DNA of 64,000 nucleotides, from positions 62,001 to 126,000 of the forward strand of contig JADCRZ010000007.1 of assembly GCA_015069695.1 (NCBI GenBank). The letters are read 5' to 3'. Made by a program: the position numbers and the translations under genes. Shown one piece after another: positions 17,057-24,447 of this stretch. The stretch's first letter is position 1. Every line of letters starts with the position of its first letter. The notes under the pieces were generated by a model that was not told where the DNA came from, made no database searches, and saw nothing but the letters and a program-made list of their open reading frames with translations. Origin of the DNA: Williamsia sp. (lineage in GTDB: Bacteria; Bacteroidota; Bacteroidia; Chitinophagales; Chitinophagaceae).

Positions 17057-17419
17057 ATGAAAAAACTCTTGATTTTCCTTGTTGCAGCCACATTTGGCTT
17101 AACCGCTGCGGCCCAGCATGAAGGCCATACGCAAAAGACCACGGAACAATCCACTCACGTCAAAGAACATTTGATGATGATGGATGGTAAAATGATGCAC
17201 ATTAAAGACGGTAAAACAATGGAGCTTAACCAAGACATGCAACTCTCCAATGGTGCCACCATAGCGAAAGATGGTACCATGAAAATGAAAAACGGGAAGA
17301 CCCGAAAGCTGAAAAACGGAGAGATGATTTACATGAATGGCAAGATGGGTAAAATGCCTGCCAATAAAACAAGCAAGGCCAAGTCAACGAGCATGTCCAT
17401 GCCAATGAAAGGTTGTTAA
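17057..17419 (+). CDS. Secreted Met-rich DUF6799-like protein
   Basis: 120 residues with signal peptide to 'TAAAQHE'. The mature part is built from short Met- and Lys-rich motifs: LMMMDGKMMHIKDGKTM, MQLSNGATI and MKMKNGKTRKLKNGEM, spaced like the repeated strands of DUF6799, then SMSMPMKGC. Methionine clusters of this kind bind Cu(I)/Ag(I) in the oxidising periplasm. Family assignment is from the 'DGK-M...KDGTM' rhythm and is only moderately firm. An inverted repeat follows 13 bp after the stop. Confidence 0.65.
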   Translation: MKKLLIFLVAATFGLTAAAQHEGHTQKTTEQSTHVKEHLMMMDGKMMHIKDGKTMELNQDMQLSNGATIAKDGTMKMKNGKTRKLKNGEMIYMNGKMGKMPANKTSKAKSTSMSMPMKGC

Positions 17420-17432
17420 ATAACAAGAGATA

Positions 17433-17460
17433 GGGCGGCACCAACATCGCACTGCCGCCC
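17433..17460. terminator. Hairpin after the Met-rich gene
   Basis: GGGCGGCA (17433-17440) pairs perfectly with TGCCGCCC (17453-17460) around a 12-nt loop. Downstream is ATTTACTAAATC rather than a clean T-run, so it may act as an mRNA 3'-end stabiliser or weak terminator. Confidence 0.4.
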
Positions 17461-17486
17461 ATTTACTAAATCAAAACGCTTAGGCA

Positions 17487-17687
17487 ATGGCACACGCATC
17501 ATCAAACGGAAACAAACGTCCGCAAAACCAAAGCGGTACGCCGTAAAAAGCCGGTTCTGTTGAAACCTGCACCATGGATCCCTGCCTAATGAAAGAAAAA
17601 AAAAGGCAAGAAAGACCGGAAAAATGTCCGCGGTGCGGAATGCGTGAAAAATCAACGAATTCCCGTAATAGCGATACGTTGCTGTAA
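17487..17687 (+). pseudogene. Degenerate single-HMBD small gene with an in-frame stop
   Basis: An in-frame reading from ATG 17487 runs 19 codons to TAA 17544-17546, then continues open to TAA 17685-17687. The second part contains 'ETCTMDPC' and 'PEKCPRCGM', spaced like YTCPMHP...PGKCPKCGM of the heavy-metal-binding domain found intact in the adaptors at 5176 and 6537. From ATG 17574 a 37-residue protein with four relevant cysteines could still be made. It looks like a decayed free HMBD protein related to 15484-15918, although a short functional peptide cannot be excluded. Confidence 0.45.
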
Positions 17688-17716
17688 GACAAGCCACCGC
17701 AGTCATCCATCATAAA

Positions 17717-18067
17717 ATGGAAGTGTTTAATTATATCGCCTTGGGCATAAGCATTGGTGGAAGCAGCATTATCATTTGGGGCGCCGCCGTGGTTTTGTTT
17801 CATTTTTTCCGGTTTAAGAAATTGACTGCCACTTGTCCGAAACCCGATGCCGGCCGTGATTACTTAAGCCACCGCTTTGGGGCCTACCTGCTATTAGGCC
17901 TGGATTTCATGCTGGCTGCCGATATTATTCATACCATACACAAACCGTTGTTGAACGAACTGTATGTGCTGGCGATGATTGTCGGCATCCGTTCGGTGAT
18001 CAGCTTCTTTTTGGTAAAAGAAATGAGGAGCATCATCCCGAACGAAGCAGCCGGGAAGGCGAATTAA
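17717..18067 (+). CDS. DUF1622 membrane protein
   Basis: 116 residues with three hydrophobic segments (residues ~5-28, 56-76, 82-102). 'LLLGLDFMLAADIIHTI' and 'VLAMIVGIRSVISFFLVKEM' are the DUF1622 signature. Function unknown; the family is common in stress and metal islands. It begins a run of three small membrane genes (DUF1622, DUF2933-like, DUF5676-like), which recur together in heavy-metal loci of many bacteria. Confidence 0.85.
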   Translation: MEVFNYIALGISIGGSSIIIWGAAVVLFHFFRFKKLTATCPKPDAGRDYLSHRFGAYLLLGLDFMLAADIIHTIHKPLLNELYVLAMIVGIRSVISFFLVKEMRSIIPNEAAGKAN

Positions 18068-18094
18068 AAATTGAGACGTGAAAAAGAAATAATT

Positions 18095-18313
18095 ATGAAG
18101 AAGCACATCGTTTTAATGCTCATTGGTTGCTTGGTACCGTTGCTGCTTATTTTTTTGCTGCCATTATTTGGCATCACCGGCAATTACAGCACATTCATTT
18201 TCATCGTTGCCATGTTTGCCTGCCATCTGTTGATGCCTATGCATCAAGGTCCACACGACCAGCATTCCCATAATACACAAAATAAAAAGGAGGAAAATCA
18301 TGCATCGCATTAA
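18095..18313 (+). CDS. Small DUF2933-like membrane protein with His-rich tail
   Basis: 72 residues from ATG 18095 (a TTG at 18071 is less likely). Two TM helices ('VLMLIGCLVPLLLIFLLPLFG' core, then 'TFIFIVAMFACHLLMPM'), followed by a His-rich hydrophilic end (HQGPHDQHSHN...HASH). The plan matches DUF2933-type small proteins that accompany copper systems. It overlaps the following gene by 14 bp. The Cys/His/Met near the second helix end (CHLLMPMH) could bind metal. Confidence 0.7.
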   Translation: MKKHIVLMLIGCLVPLLLIFLLPLFGITGNYSTFIFIVAMFACHLLMPMHQGPHDQHSHNTQNKKEENHASH

Positions 18314-18587
18314 TGTAAAAGCCCTTGGTTTTGCGGTTGCATTGACCGTTGCGCTGGTTTATGCAGCCTGTATCATGGCAATGGCCGTAACGGGGCCGCA
18401 AACAAGCATCTCCTTTTTTAATAGCCTGATGCACGGGATAGACGGCTCGTTTATCATTAGAAAAACGCCGATGCCAGTTTCGGAAACCCTAATGGGTATT
18501 GCGGAGTGGTTTGTGATTGGCTGGCTTATGGGTGCTAGTGTCGCCGCTATTTACAATGCCGGTAATCGCCTGCGAAGCCCGAATTAA
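18300..18587 (+). CDS. Small DUF5676-like membrane protein
   Basis: 95 residues with two TM helices (~8-32 and ~70-90). The start ATG 18300 is fixed by a strong Shine-Dalgarno, AGGAGG at 18288-18293, which is unusual in this phylum and lies in the end of the preceding gene. The opening 'INVKALGFAVALT' matches the DUF5676 family of membrane proteins found in metal-resistance clusters. Role unknown. Confidence 0.75.
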   Translation: MHRINVKALGFAVALTVALVYAACIMAMAVTGPQTSISFFNSLMHGIDGSFIIRKTPMPVSETLMGIAEWFVIGWLMGASVAAIYNAGNRLRSPN

Positions 18588-18650
18588 TTCACAAGCATCA
18601 CCAAAGACGTTAAGCTCAAAACAAATCAAAAATCATTTAAACCATCCTTT

Positions 18651-19301
18651 ATGTACACCACAATCCTCAAGAGTGCAAAACGCTCTTCACCAACCTCTCA
18701 CATCCAGATGGCAGCTTATCTGCTGCTGGCTGCGGCCGTCTTGTTTGCAGCCTGCAACAATAACAAAGGCAGCAATGCGTCCGGCAATGACAGTGTATTG
18801 CACACTACCGCTAAACCCGCTGATACGGTCCATCATACTGACACCATTCATCACGGCGACAACACCACTCATGACACCCGGCAAGGCATGACCGCCATTC
18901 ACGAAGGCATGGACATGGTAAAAGCCGGAAAGGAGATGGTGGAGCAAGGCCGCAAAGCCAATGACAAAACCATTGTAGAAAGAGGCATGCAAATGATAGA
19001 CAAGGGCATGGAAACAATGAACATGGGAAAAAGCATGATGGAAAAAGACAAAGACGGCATGAATAGCGGCATGGCCGACGACATGGATATGATTATGAAG
19101 GGCATGGACATGATGGACAAAGGAATGGCAATGGATAGCAGTAACATGAATAAAGGAATGCCTATGAACAAAGGAATGGACATGATGGATAAGGGCATGA
19201 ACATGATGCAAAAAGCCACCGACAAAATGAAAGCGGCGCCAATGAATTCGGCCAAGGATACGATGTCGAAAGACAAGCCCATGATGGACGACGATATGTA
19301 A
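18651..19301 (+). CDS. Methionine-repeat lipoprotein, probable Cu/Ag buffer
   Basis: 216 residues. N-terminus 'AAYLLLAAAVLFAACN' is a lipoprotein signal (lipobox FAAC). A His-rich linker (VHHTDTIHHGDN) precedes about 140 residues with roughly three dozen methionines in repeated units such as MDMMDKGM and MNKGMPMNKGM. Met-x-Met and Met-Met pairs at this density resemble CopA/CusF/PcoA-type periplasmic copper sites, only longer. Charged residues (D, K) between them suggest a disordered or helical metal-binding rod. It sits immediately upstream of the reductase-cytochrome module, whose first protein also starts with a Met-rich stretch. Confidence 0.75.
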   Translation: MYTTILKSAKRSSPTSHIQMAAYLLLAAAVLFAACNNNKGSNASGNDSVLHTTAKPADTVHHTDTIHHGDNTTHDTRQGMTAIHEGMDMVKAGKEMVEQGRKANDKTIVERGMQMIDKGMETMNMGKSMMEKDKDGMNSGMADDMDMIMKGMDMMDKGMAMDSSNMNKGMPMNKGMDMMDKGMNMMQKATDKMKAAPMNSAKDTMSKDKPMMDDDM

Positions 19302-19351
19302 GAAAACCCTTGCTGTAGAAAACAACGTTTAATCGTTAAAAGGAAGCAACG

Positions 19352-21196
19352 ATGAAAGGCACTGGCCAGAAACTATTTGCATTGATGTTGGGTAGTACGT
19401 TGTTGGCTGCCTCACCGCAGGCCATTGCCCAGTCGGAACACGAGAAACATCATCCCGCATCACCAACCGACAGCACTGCCGCCATGCAAAATCCCGGTAA
19501 CAAAGGCGCCGGCTCCATGAGCGGCGGTATGCAAAATGGCATGGGCGAAATGATGAATGAAATGGGCAAACCGCCCACCAAAGAGTTGTATCCTTCCTTG
19601 ATGCAGTTGCCGGATATGTCGCTGCAAACCCACAACGAAATCAAGCGCCTTGCCGATGAACGGGTAACCGAAGGAAACGCCTTGCTGGCTGCGGGTATGG
19701 AAAAGCTAAAAGCTGCAACGGCGCAGCATAACTATGCGGCGCTGCAGGAAGCGATGGCGCAAATCCGGCAAGGGCAATTACTGCTTCAGAGCGGACTGGA
19801 AGTGCAACACGCCCTTGCTACTAACCAGCCTCTTTCGGATGTTGGCTTTCGCTGGTTTAAGCAAAACATGAACCTTGAACCGTCTGTGGATCAAACCCAG
19901 CCACACGGCTTTTTTGGCTTGTCATGGGTCCATTACGTTTCAATGCTCACCTTGGTAGCATTTGCTATAGTGGTCACTTGGCTGTATTACCACAAAATGA
20001 AAAGGGCCAATGCGCTCCTTACCAAATTGGCCGGAACAAGTGCAGCAAACATTCCGGCGCCGGCAACCGCTTCCGCACCGGTAACGTTAGCCATTAGAGC
20101 CGAAGCACCTGCTGTAAACGAAGAAATATCGCCTACCAAATCCAACTCTTGGTCCGGCACCTTGCTCGTTGCGGAAATTTTTGATGAAACGCCCAATGTG
20201 AAGACTTACCGGCTTACCGACCCCGATGGCGGTAAGCTGCCTTTCAATTATTTGCCGGGACAGTTCATTACAGTAACGGTTGCGCCGAAAGGCGTTCCGG
20301 TAAAGCGTTCCTATACCATCGCTTCTTCACCAACCGACCGGGATTACTGCGAAATCACCGTAAAGCATGAAGAGAAAGGTACCGTTTCTCACTACTTGCA
20401 TACGCAAGTGCATGTTGGCGAACTGCTACAGTTAACCGGACCTTCCGGACAGTTTACGTTTACCGAAAAGGAAGGCGACAGCGTAGTGCTGATTGCCGGC
20501 GGCGTGGGTGTTACACCCATGATGAGTGTTATCCGCTACCTCACCGACCGTTCCTGGAAGGGCGAGATGTATTTCTTTTATTCCTGCAAAAACGAAGCGG
20601 CCATCATTTTCCGGGAGGAAATTTTCTACCTGCAAAAACGCCATCCAAATTTAAAGTCTTGTATCATTCTTGACGAGCGGCATGCTCAGCAGGAACAAGA
20701 GTATGTGATTGGCCGCATCAGCAAAGACCTTATGGTGCAACGGGTACCGGACTTGACTTCACGCCGCATTCATATCTGCGGGCCAAAGCCGATGATGGAA
20801 GCCGTTAAGCAAATGCTGGCTGAATTGAACGTACCAAAAGAAAACGTCAAAACGGAAGTGTTTCCCGGACTGCCGCCAGCTCTGAAGCGCAAACCGGTTG
20901 AGCCGGAAACTGCTGCACCTGCCGTAGAAGCCATAACCGGCGTGGTGACATTCGCCAAATCAAACAAGACCGCTATCCTCACACCGGACAAAACCATTTT
21001 GGAAGCCTCGGAAGATGTAGGGGTAAATATCGAGTATTCCTGCCGGGTGGGAACCTGCGGCATTTGCAAAACAAGGTTGCTTTCAGGTAAAGTGACGATG
21101 GAAGTAGAAGATGCGTTGACAAAAGAGGACAAGGCGCAAAACATCATTCTTGCCTGCCAGGCCAAGTCAACAGAAAACGTTTCGGTGGACGCCTAA
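19352..21196 (+). CDS. Membrane-anchored flavodoxin-reductase/2Fe-2S protein with Met-rich periplasmic N-terminus
   Basis: 614 residues in four parts: signal peptide (to 'AIAQS'); a periplasmic Met-rich and helical region (30-190; 'GGMQNGMGEMMNEMG'); one TM (~195-215); then a cytosolic FNR-like unit with flavin motif RSYTIASSP (~316), NAD(P)H motifs GGVGVTP (~382) and CGPKPMM (~476). The C-terminus is a plant-type [2Fe-2S] ferredoxin (YSCRVGTCGIC...ILAC, ~563-604). Electrons from NAD(P)H would pass FAD to 2Fe-2S and then to membrane partners. It is 5 bp from the b-type protein gene. Confidence 0.82.
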   Translation: MKGTGQKLFALMLGSTLLAASPQAIAQSEHEKHHPASPTDSTAAMQNPGNKGAGSMSGGMQNGMGEMMNEMGKPPTKELYPSLMQLPDMSLQTHNEIKRLADERVTEGNALLAAGMEKLKAATAQHNYAALQEAMAQIRQGQLLLQSGLEVQHALATNQPLSDVGFRWFKQNMNLEPSVDQTQPHGFFGLSWVHYVSMLTLVAFAIVVTWLYYHKMKRANALLTKLAGTSAANIPAPATASAPVTLAIRAEAPAVNEEISPTKSNSWSGTLLVAEIFDETPNVKTYRLTDPDGGKLPFNYLPGQFITVTVAPKGVPVKRSYTIASSPTDRDYCEITVKHEEKGTVSHYLHTQVHVGELLQLTGPSGQFTFTEKEGDSVVLIAGGVGVTPMMSVIRYLTDRSWKGEMYFFYSCKNEAAIIFREEIFYLQKRHPNLKSCIILDERHAQQEQEYVIGRISKDLMVQRVPDLTSRRIHICGPKPMMEAVKQMLAELNVPKENVKTEVFPGLPPALKRKPVEPETAAPAVEAITGVVTFAKSNKTAILTPDKTILEASEDVGVNIEYSCRVGTCGICKTRLLSGKVTMEVEDALTKEDKAQNIILACQAKSTENVSVDA

Positions 21197-21201
21197 CGAA
21201 T

Positions 21202-21963
21202 ATGAAAAGAGAACGGACGATAATTGGTTCTTTACTCTTGCTGCAGTTGCTCCTGTGGTTAGGGTTCTTCATTCACCGGTCGCCACGGTTCCCCGGCAGT
21301 TTATCCGGTGGAGTGTTGGCAATTTCCGCTGCCCTACTAATGGTAGTACCGCCACTTCTGTATTCGGCGGCAAAGCGGGTAAAGTGGTTCAAGGAAAAAA
21401 TCGGCAAACTTGTTTCGTTGGGAGTTCTGTTAACATGGCATGTGTACACCAGCATCATCGGCGCCATATTCGCTATTCTGCATACCGGCCACCGCTTTGA
21501 AAGCGCCGTTGGCATCTGGCTCACCACGTTAATGATGTTAACTGTATTGAGTGGATTTCTTGGAAGGTATTACCTAAGTTATTCTTCAACGGAACTGCGG
21601 GAGAAAAAAGACCTGCTCAATCTACTGGCTACGGAATACAACCAGCTAACGGAAGCTCTTGCCAAACAGTCAAATCCTGAAATTACCTATGCCGCAACGC
21701 ATGGATGGATGCGGAAGGCCTTTAACAGCTTCACCGGTACTGAGCCAATAGAGGAAGGCCCGAAAGCACCGCTCTCGGTACGAGCCATCCGTTTGACGGA
21801 GGCCATCGCTGATGTAGAATATGCTATCAAAACCCACGAAGCGTTGAAGCGTAGGACGGCAAATTGGCTTACGGCACATATCATAACCTCTTGTGCTTTT
21901 TACATGTTGCTCATCATCCACATTTGGTCAGCAATCTATTTCGGCTTACGATTTTTTAAATGA
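21202..21963 (+). CDS. Membrane cytochrome-b-like protein, electron conduit partner
   Basis: 253 residues with five hydrophobic segments: three near 8-60 and 75-120, two near 220-250. Histidines sit in helices at 'TWHVYTSIIGAIFAILHTGH' (about residue 75-95), 'LTAHIITS' and 'LLIIHIWS', the usual spacing for b-heme axial pairs. A cytoplasmic or periplasmic middle part (130-215) is charged. It is not a known family by eye, but its position between a flavin/2Fe-2S reductase and a heptaheme cytochrome makes a heme-bearing membrane carrier likely. The start of the next gene overlaps its stop (ATGA). Confidence 0.6.
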   Translation: MKRERTIIGSLLLLQLLLWLGFFIHRSPRFPGSLSGGVLAISAALLMVVPPLLYSAAKRVKWFKEKIGKLVSLGVLLTWHVYTSIIGAIFAILHTGHRFESAVGIWLTTLMMLTVLSGFLGRYYLSYSSTELREKKDLLNLLATEYNQLTEALAKQSNPEITYAATHGWMRKAFNSFTGTEPIEEGPKAPLSVRAIRLTEAIADVEYAIKTHEALKRRTANWLTAHIITSCAFYMLLIIHIWSAIYFGLRFFK

Positions 21964-22706
21964 AGAAGAAGGCAATTATATTATTGTTGTTAATCGCCGT
22001 GGTTTCGGTAGCTGTTTATTTCATCGGCAGCGGAAAAGTAAGTCCTGCCGATTGGCAAAGCGGCGTGCTACCGGGCAAGCTATCAACGGCCCACGCAAGC
22101 CTTGAAACAAACTGCGCATCTTGTCATACCCCGGTGAAAGGCATTGACGAGGCCAAGTGCATTAGTTGCCACGCTAACAACACGGCCTTGGTACAGCGGC
22201 AGCCGACTGCTTTTCATGCAAACATCGGCAATTGCGCCACTTGCCACACCGAACACCAAGGAGCTAATGCCAACCTTCGTGTAATGAACCACGAAGCCTT
22301 GGCAACACTGGGAGAAATGTTTTTAAAAGATGAAAAGGCTTCCGACCGATTAAAGGCGTTGGTGATGCACGGTAGCCACCCCTTGGTATCAGCACAGGAA
22401 GCAAAGTTGGATTGCGCCAGTTGCCACGGTACAAAAGACAAACACCAAGGCTTGTTTGGTCAAGACTGTGCATCGTGTCACGCCACTGCACAGTGGACGA
22501 TACCCGCTTTTCAACATCCGTCTGTGTTATCAATGGCTTGCAACCAGTGTCACCAGGCGCCTCCAAGTCATTACATGGAACATTTTGAAATGGTATCTAT
22601 GAAAATAGCCGGACAAGAAAATGTTATCGTAAGCCAGTGCTATAAATGCCATCAGACTACTTCTTGGAATGACATTAAAGGAGTAGGCTATTACAAGCAT
22701 CATTAA
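21960..22706 (+). CDS. Heptaheme c-type cytochrome, membrane-anchored
   Basis: 248 residues. An uncleaved or anchor-type N-terminal TM (5-25) leads to a periplasmic domain with seven CxxCH heme motifs: CASCH, CISCH, CATCH, CASCH, CASCH, CNQCH and CYKCH. Extra histidines (for example HQG, HQAPPSH) offer bis-His ligation, as in cytochrome c3/c7-like proteins. It would accept electrons from the b-type protein and hand them to a periplasmic acceptor, possibly Cu(II) or another metal held by nearby Met-rich proteins. Translationally coupled to the preceding gene. Confidence 0.88.
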   Translation: MKKKAIILLLLIAVVSVAVYFIGSGKVSPADWQSGVLPGKLSTAHASLETNCASCHTPVKGIDEAKCISCHANNTALVQRQPTAFHANIGNCATCHTEHQGANANLRVMNHEALATLGEMFLKDEKASDRLKALVMHGSHPLVSAQEAKLDCASCHGTKDKHQGLFGQDCASCHATAQWTIPAFQHPSVLSMACNQCHQAPPSHYMEHFEMVSMKIAGQENVIVSQCYKCHQTTSWNDIKGVGYYKHH

Positions 22707-22805
22707 AGTAACAAGGGTTCGTAAATACAGACCACAACCAACAGAGCAAATTTTTAGAACCGCCAGCTATGGTTTTATGATTATTGATTTCTAAAGTTCA
22801 ATCAT

Positions 22806-23390
22806 ATGCCCCTACTCAAAGTACCAACAATAAAGACGAATTTCCGCAAGCAGAGGAAACATATAATCGCTGTTTGCATACTGTTCCTGAATAGCGTGGG
22901 ACTGTTTGGTCAGCCGCAAAAGAGCACCAGTGCTGCAATGTATTTTTTGAACACGGGAACTTTTTTTTCGCCTGGGATGGACAATGTTTATTTCAGCCCT
23001 GCATTAGATGTCGAATTTGGGTTTTGGAAGACAAATAGGAAAAACTTTTTTTCCTGGGGCGCTTCTACAGAGGCGTGGTACTTTACCAGTATAGATTATG
23101 GATTAAATCGCCCGGTCGTTAAAAACAATACCGTTGGTTTCTTCAATGTGAACGGTATGTTCTTTTATGACAACAAAGCAATCACTCCCTATCTAAGTCC
23201 AACCATTGCTTTGGCTACCGATTTTAAAAACATCGGCTTTGCCGGTGGAATAGCCTTGGGTTTAAATCACAAGACAGCAAAACGCTTAGAAACATTCGCA
23301 CAATGGAAATCCATACGATTTTCCAGGCAGCTTGATTATTTAGATATGTACTTTTTTATGGTAGGGCTTTCATGGAGACTATCAGACTAA
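22806..23390 (+). CDS. Secreted beta-barrel-like protein of unknown function
   Basis: 194 residues with signal peptide after a basic leader (to 'GLFGQPQ'). The mature chain alternates aromatic and polar residues in short strands (for example 'DVEFGFWKTNRKNFFSW' and 'FVNGMFFYDN'-like segments), ending in 'VGLSWRLSD', as expected of a small outer-membrane barrel of 8 strands or so. It has no family that could be named. It lies 99 bp after the heptaheme gene and before the PRPP-synthetase-like gene, and could be the outer-membrane end of the electron chain or unrelated. Confidence 0.6.
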   Translation: MPLLKVPTIKTNFRKQRKHIIAVCILFLNSVGLFGQPQKSTSAAMYFLNTGTFFSPGMDNVYFSPALDVEFGFWKTNRKNFFSWGASTEAWYFTSIDYGLNRPVVKNNTVGFFNVNGMFFYDNKAITPYLSPTIALATDFKNIGFAGGIALGLNHKTAKRLETFAQWKSIRFSRQLDYLDMYFFMVGLSWRLSD

Positions 23391-23538
23391 AACGGTAGTA
23401 GGAAACTCTCTTCTGGTAGCTCTATGAAAAGTGTTGCGTATCGTGCAAAGACGAGTGATACTTTAATAAATGCGAACGTTTTTATGACAACTTAGAAAAT
23501 GCCAGAAAACCGACTGTATAGTTGATAAAACTTTTTGT

Positions 23539-24441
23539 ATGAAAAATGGACTGTTATTCATCCTGCCCGGCGCAAAGGAAATCGGCCGTGCGTTGATGCA
23601 ACAATTTAATGCTGAAGAAGGGAATGCAATCATTCGGAAATTTCCCGATGGAGAGACGCTTGTAAAAGTCGTTTCGGACGTTTATGGCCGGGAGGTGTTG
23701 ATTGTTTGCAGTCTAAACAATCCCGATGAAAAGCTTTTACCGCTGTACCTTCTTGCTAAAACCCTAAAAGAATTCGGCGCCTCGTCCGTTCTTTTGATAG
23801 CTCCTTATCTCGCCTACATCCGGCAAGACAAAAGTTTTTCATTTGGCGAGTGCATCAGTGCCCCTTTGTTTGCACAACTGTTGTCCACCTGCGTTGACCA
23901 ATTAATCACCCTCCAACCACATTTCCATACCGGAAAATCGTTAAGCGAATTATACCCCATTCACGCATCAGGCGTTTCTGCGGCCCCGCTTATTGCTTCG
24001 TGGGTTGTAAACAATGTAAGCAAACCCTTTTTGATTAGTCCCGACAACGAAAGCAGTCAGTGGGTGGAGAAAATGGCTGAAGACATTCAGGTACCGTTTA
24101 TGGCATTTAACAAAAGCCGAAAGACAGACGAAGAAGTTGAGTTGGTTCTCTCACAAATGGCCACTATTGACGGTGCCCGCACACCTGTAATTATAGACGA
24201 CGCTATCACGACCGGCGCTACAATGAAAGAAGCAATTGTCACCCTAAGAAAGTTTACTGCCAAGCTGCCGGTGTGCATTGCCGTTCACGGCCTTTTTGTG
24301 CGGGGCGCTTTTGAAAAGCTAATGATGGCCGGCGCCGGAAAGATCGTCACCACAAATACCCTTTCCCACCCCACGAATGCCATTGGTGTAGAACGGCTGT
24401 TAGCCGATGAAGTGTGCAAAAACAGTTTTGTACTTTATTAA
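23539..24441 (+). CDS. Ribose-phosphate pyrophosphokinase-like protein
   Basis: 300 residues. 'IAPYLAYIRQDKSFSFGE' matches the PRPP-synthetase catalytic loop, and 'VIIDDAITTGATMKEA' is the PRPP-binding loop; 'FPDGET' near the N-terminus is the usual start motif. The enzyme would transfer pyrophosphate from ATP to ribose-5-phosphate. The binding loop differs from the common 'DDMIDTAGT', as in divergent paralogues used in special pathways. It is 6 bp from a GH13 gene, an unusual partnership suggesting use of released sugar, but the substrate cannot be named. Confidence 0.75.
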   Translation: MKNGLLFILPGAKEIGRALMQQFNAEEGNAIIRKFPDGETLVKVVSDVYGREVLIVCSLNNPDEKLLPLYLLAKTLKEFGASSVLLIAPYLAYIRQDKSFSFGECISAPLFAQLLSTCVDQLITLQPHFHTGKSLSELYPIHASGVSAAPLIASWVVNNVSKPFLISPDNESSQWVEKMAEDIQVPFMAFNKSRKTDEEVELVLSQMATIDGARTPVIIDDAITTGATMKEAIVTLRKFTAKLPVCIAVHGLFVRGAFEKLMMAGAGKIVTTNTLSHPTNAIGVERLLADEVCKNSFVLY

Positions 24442-24447
24442 AGCATT

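Noticed and set aside
18687-19325. Long minus-strand frame rich in His opposite the Met-rich lipoprotein
   Set aside because: ATG codons read backwards become CAT (His), so the His-rich frame is a mirror of the Met repeats. The plus-strand protein has a signal peptide and operon context; the reverse frame has neither.
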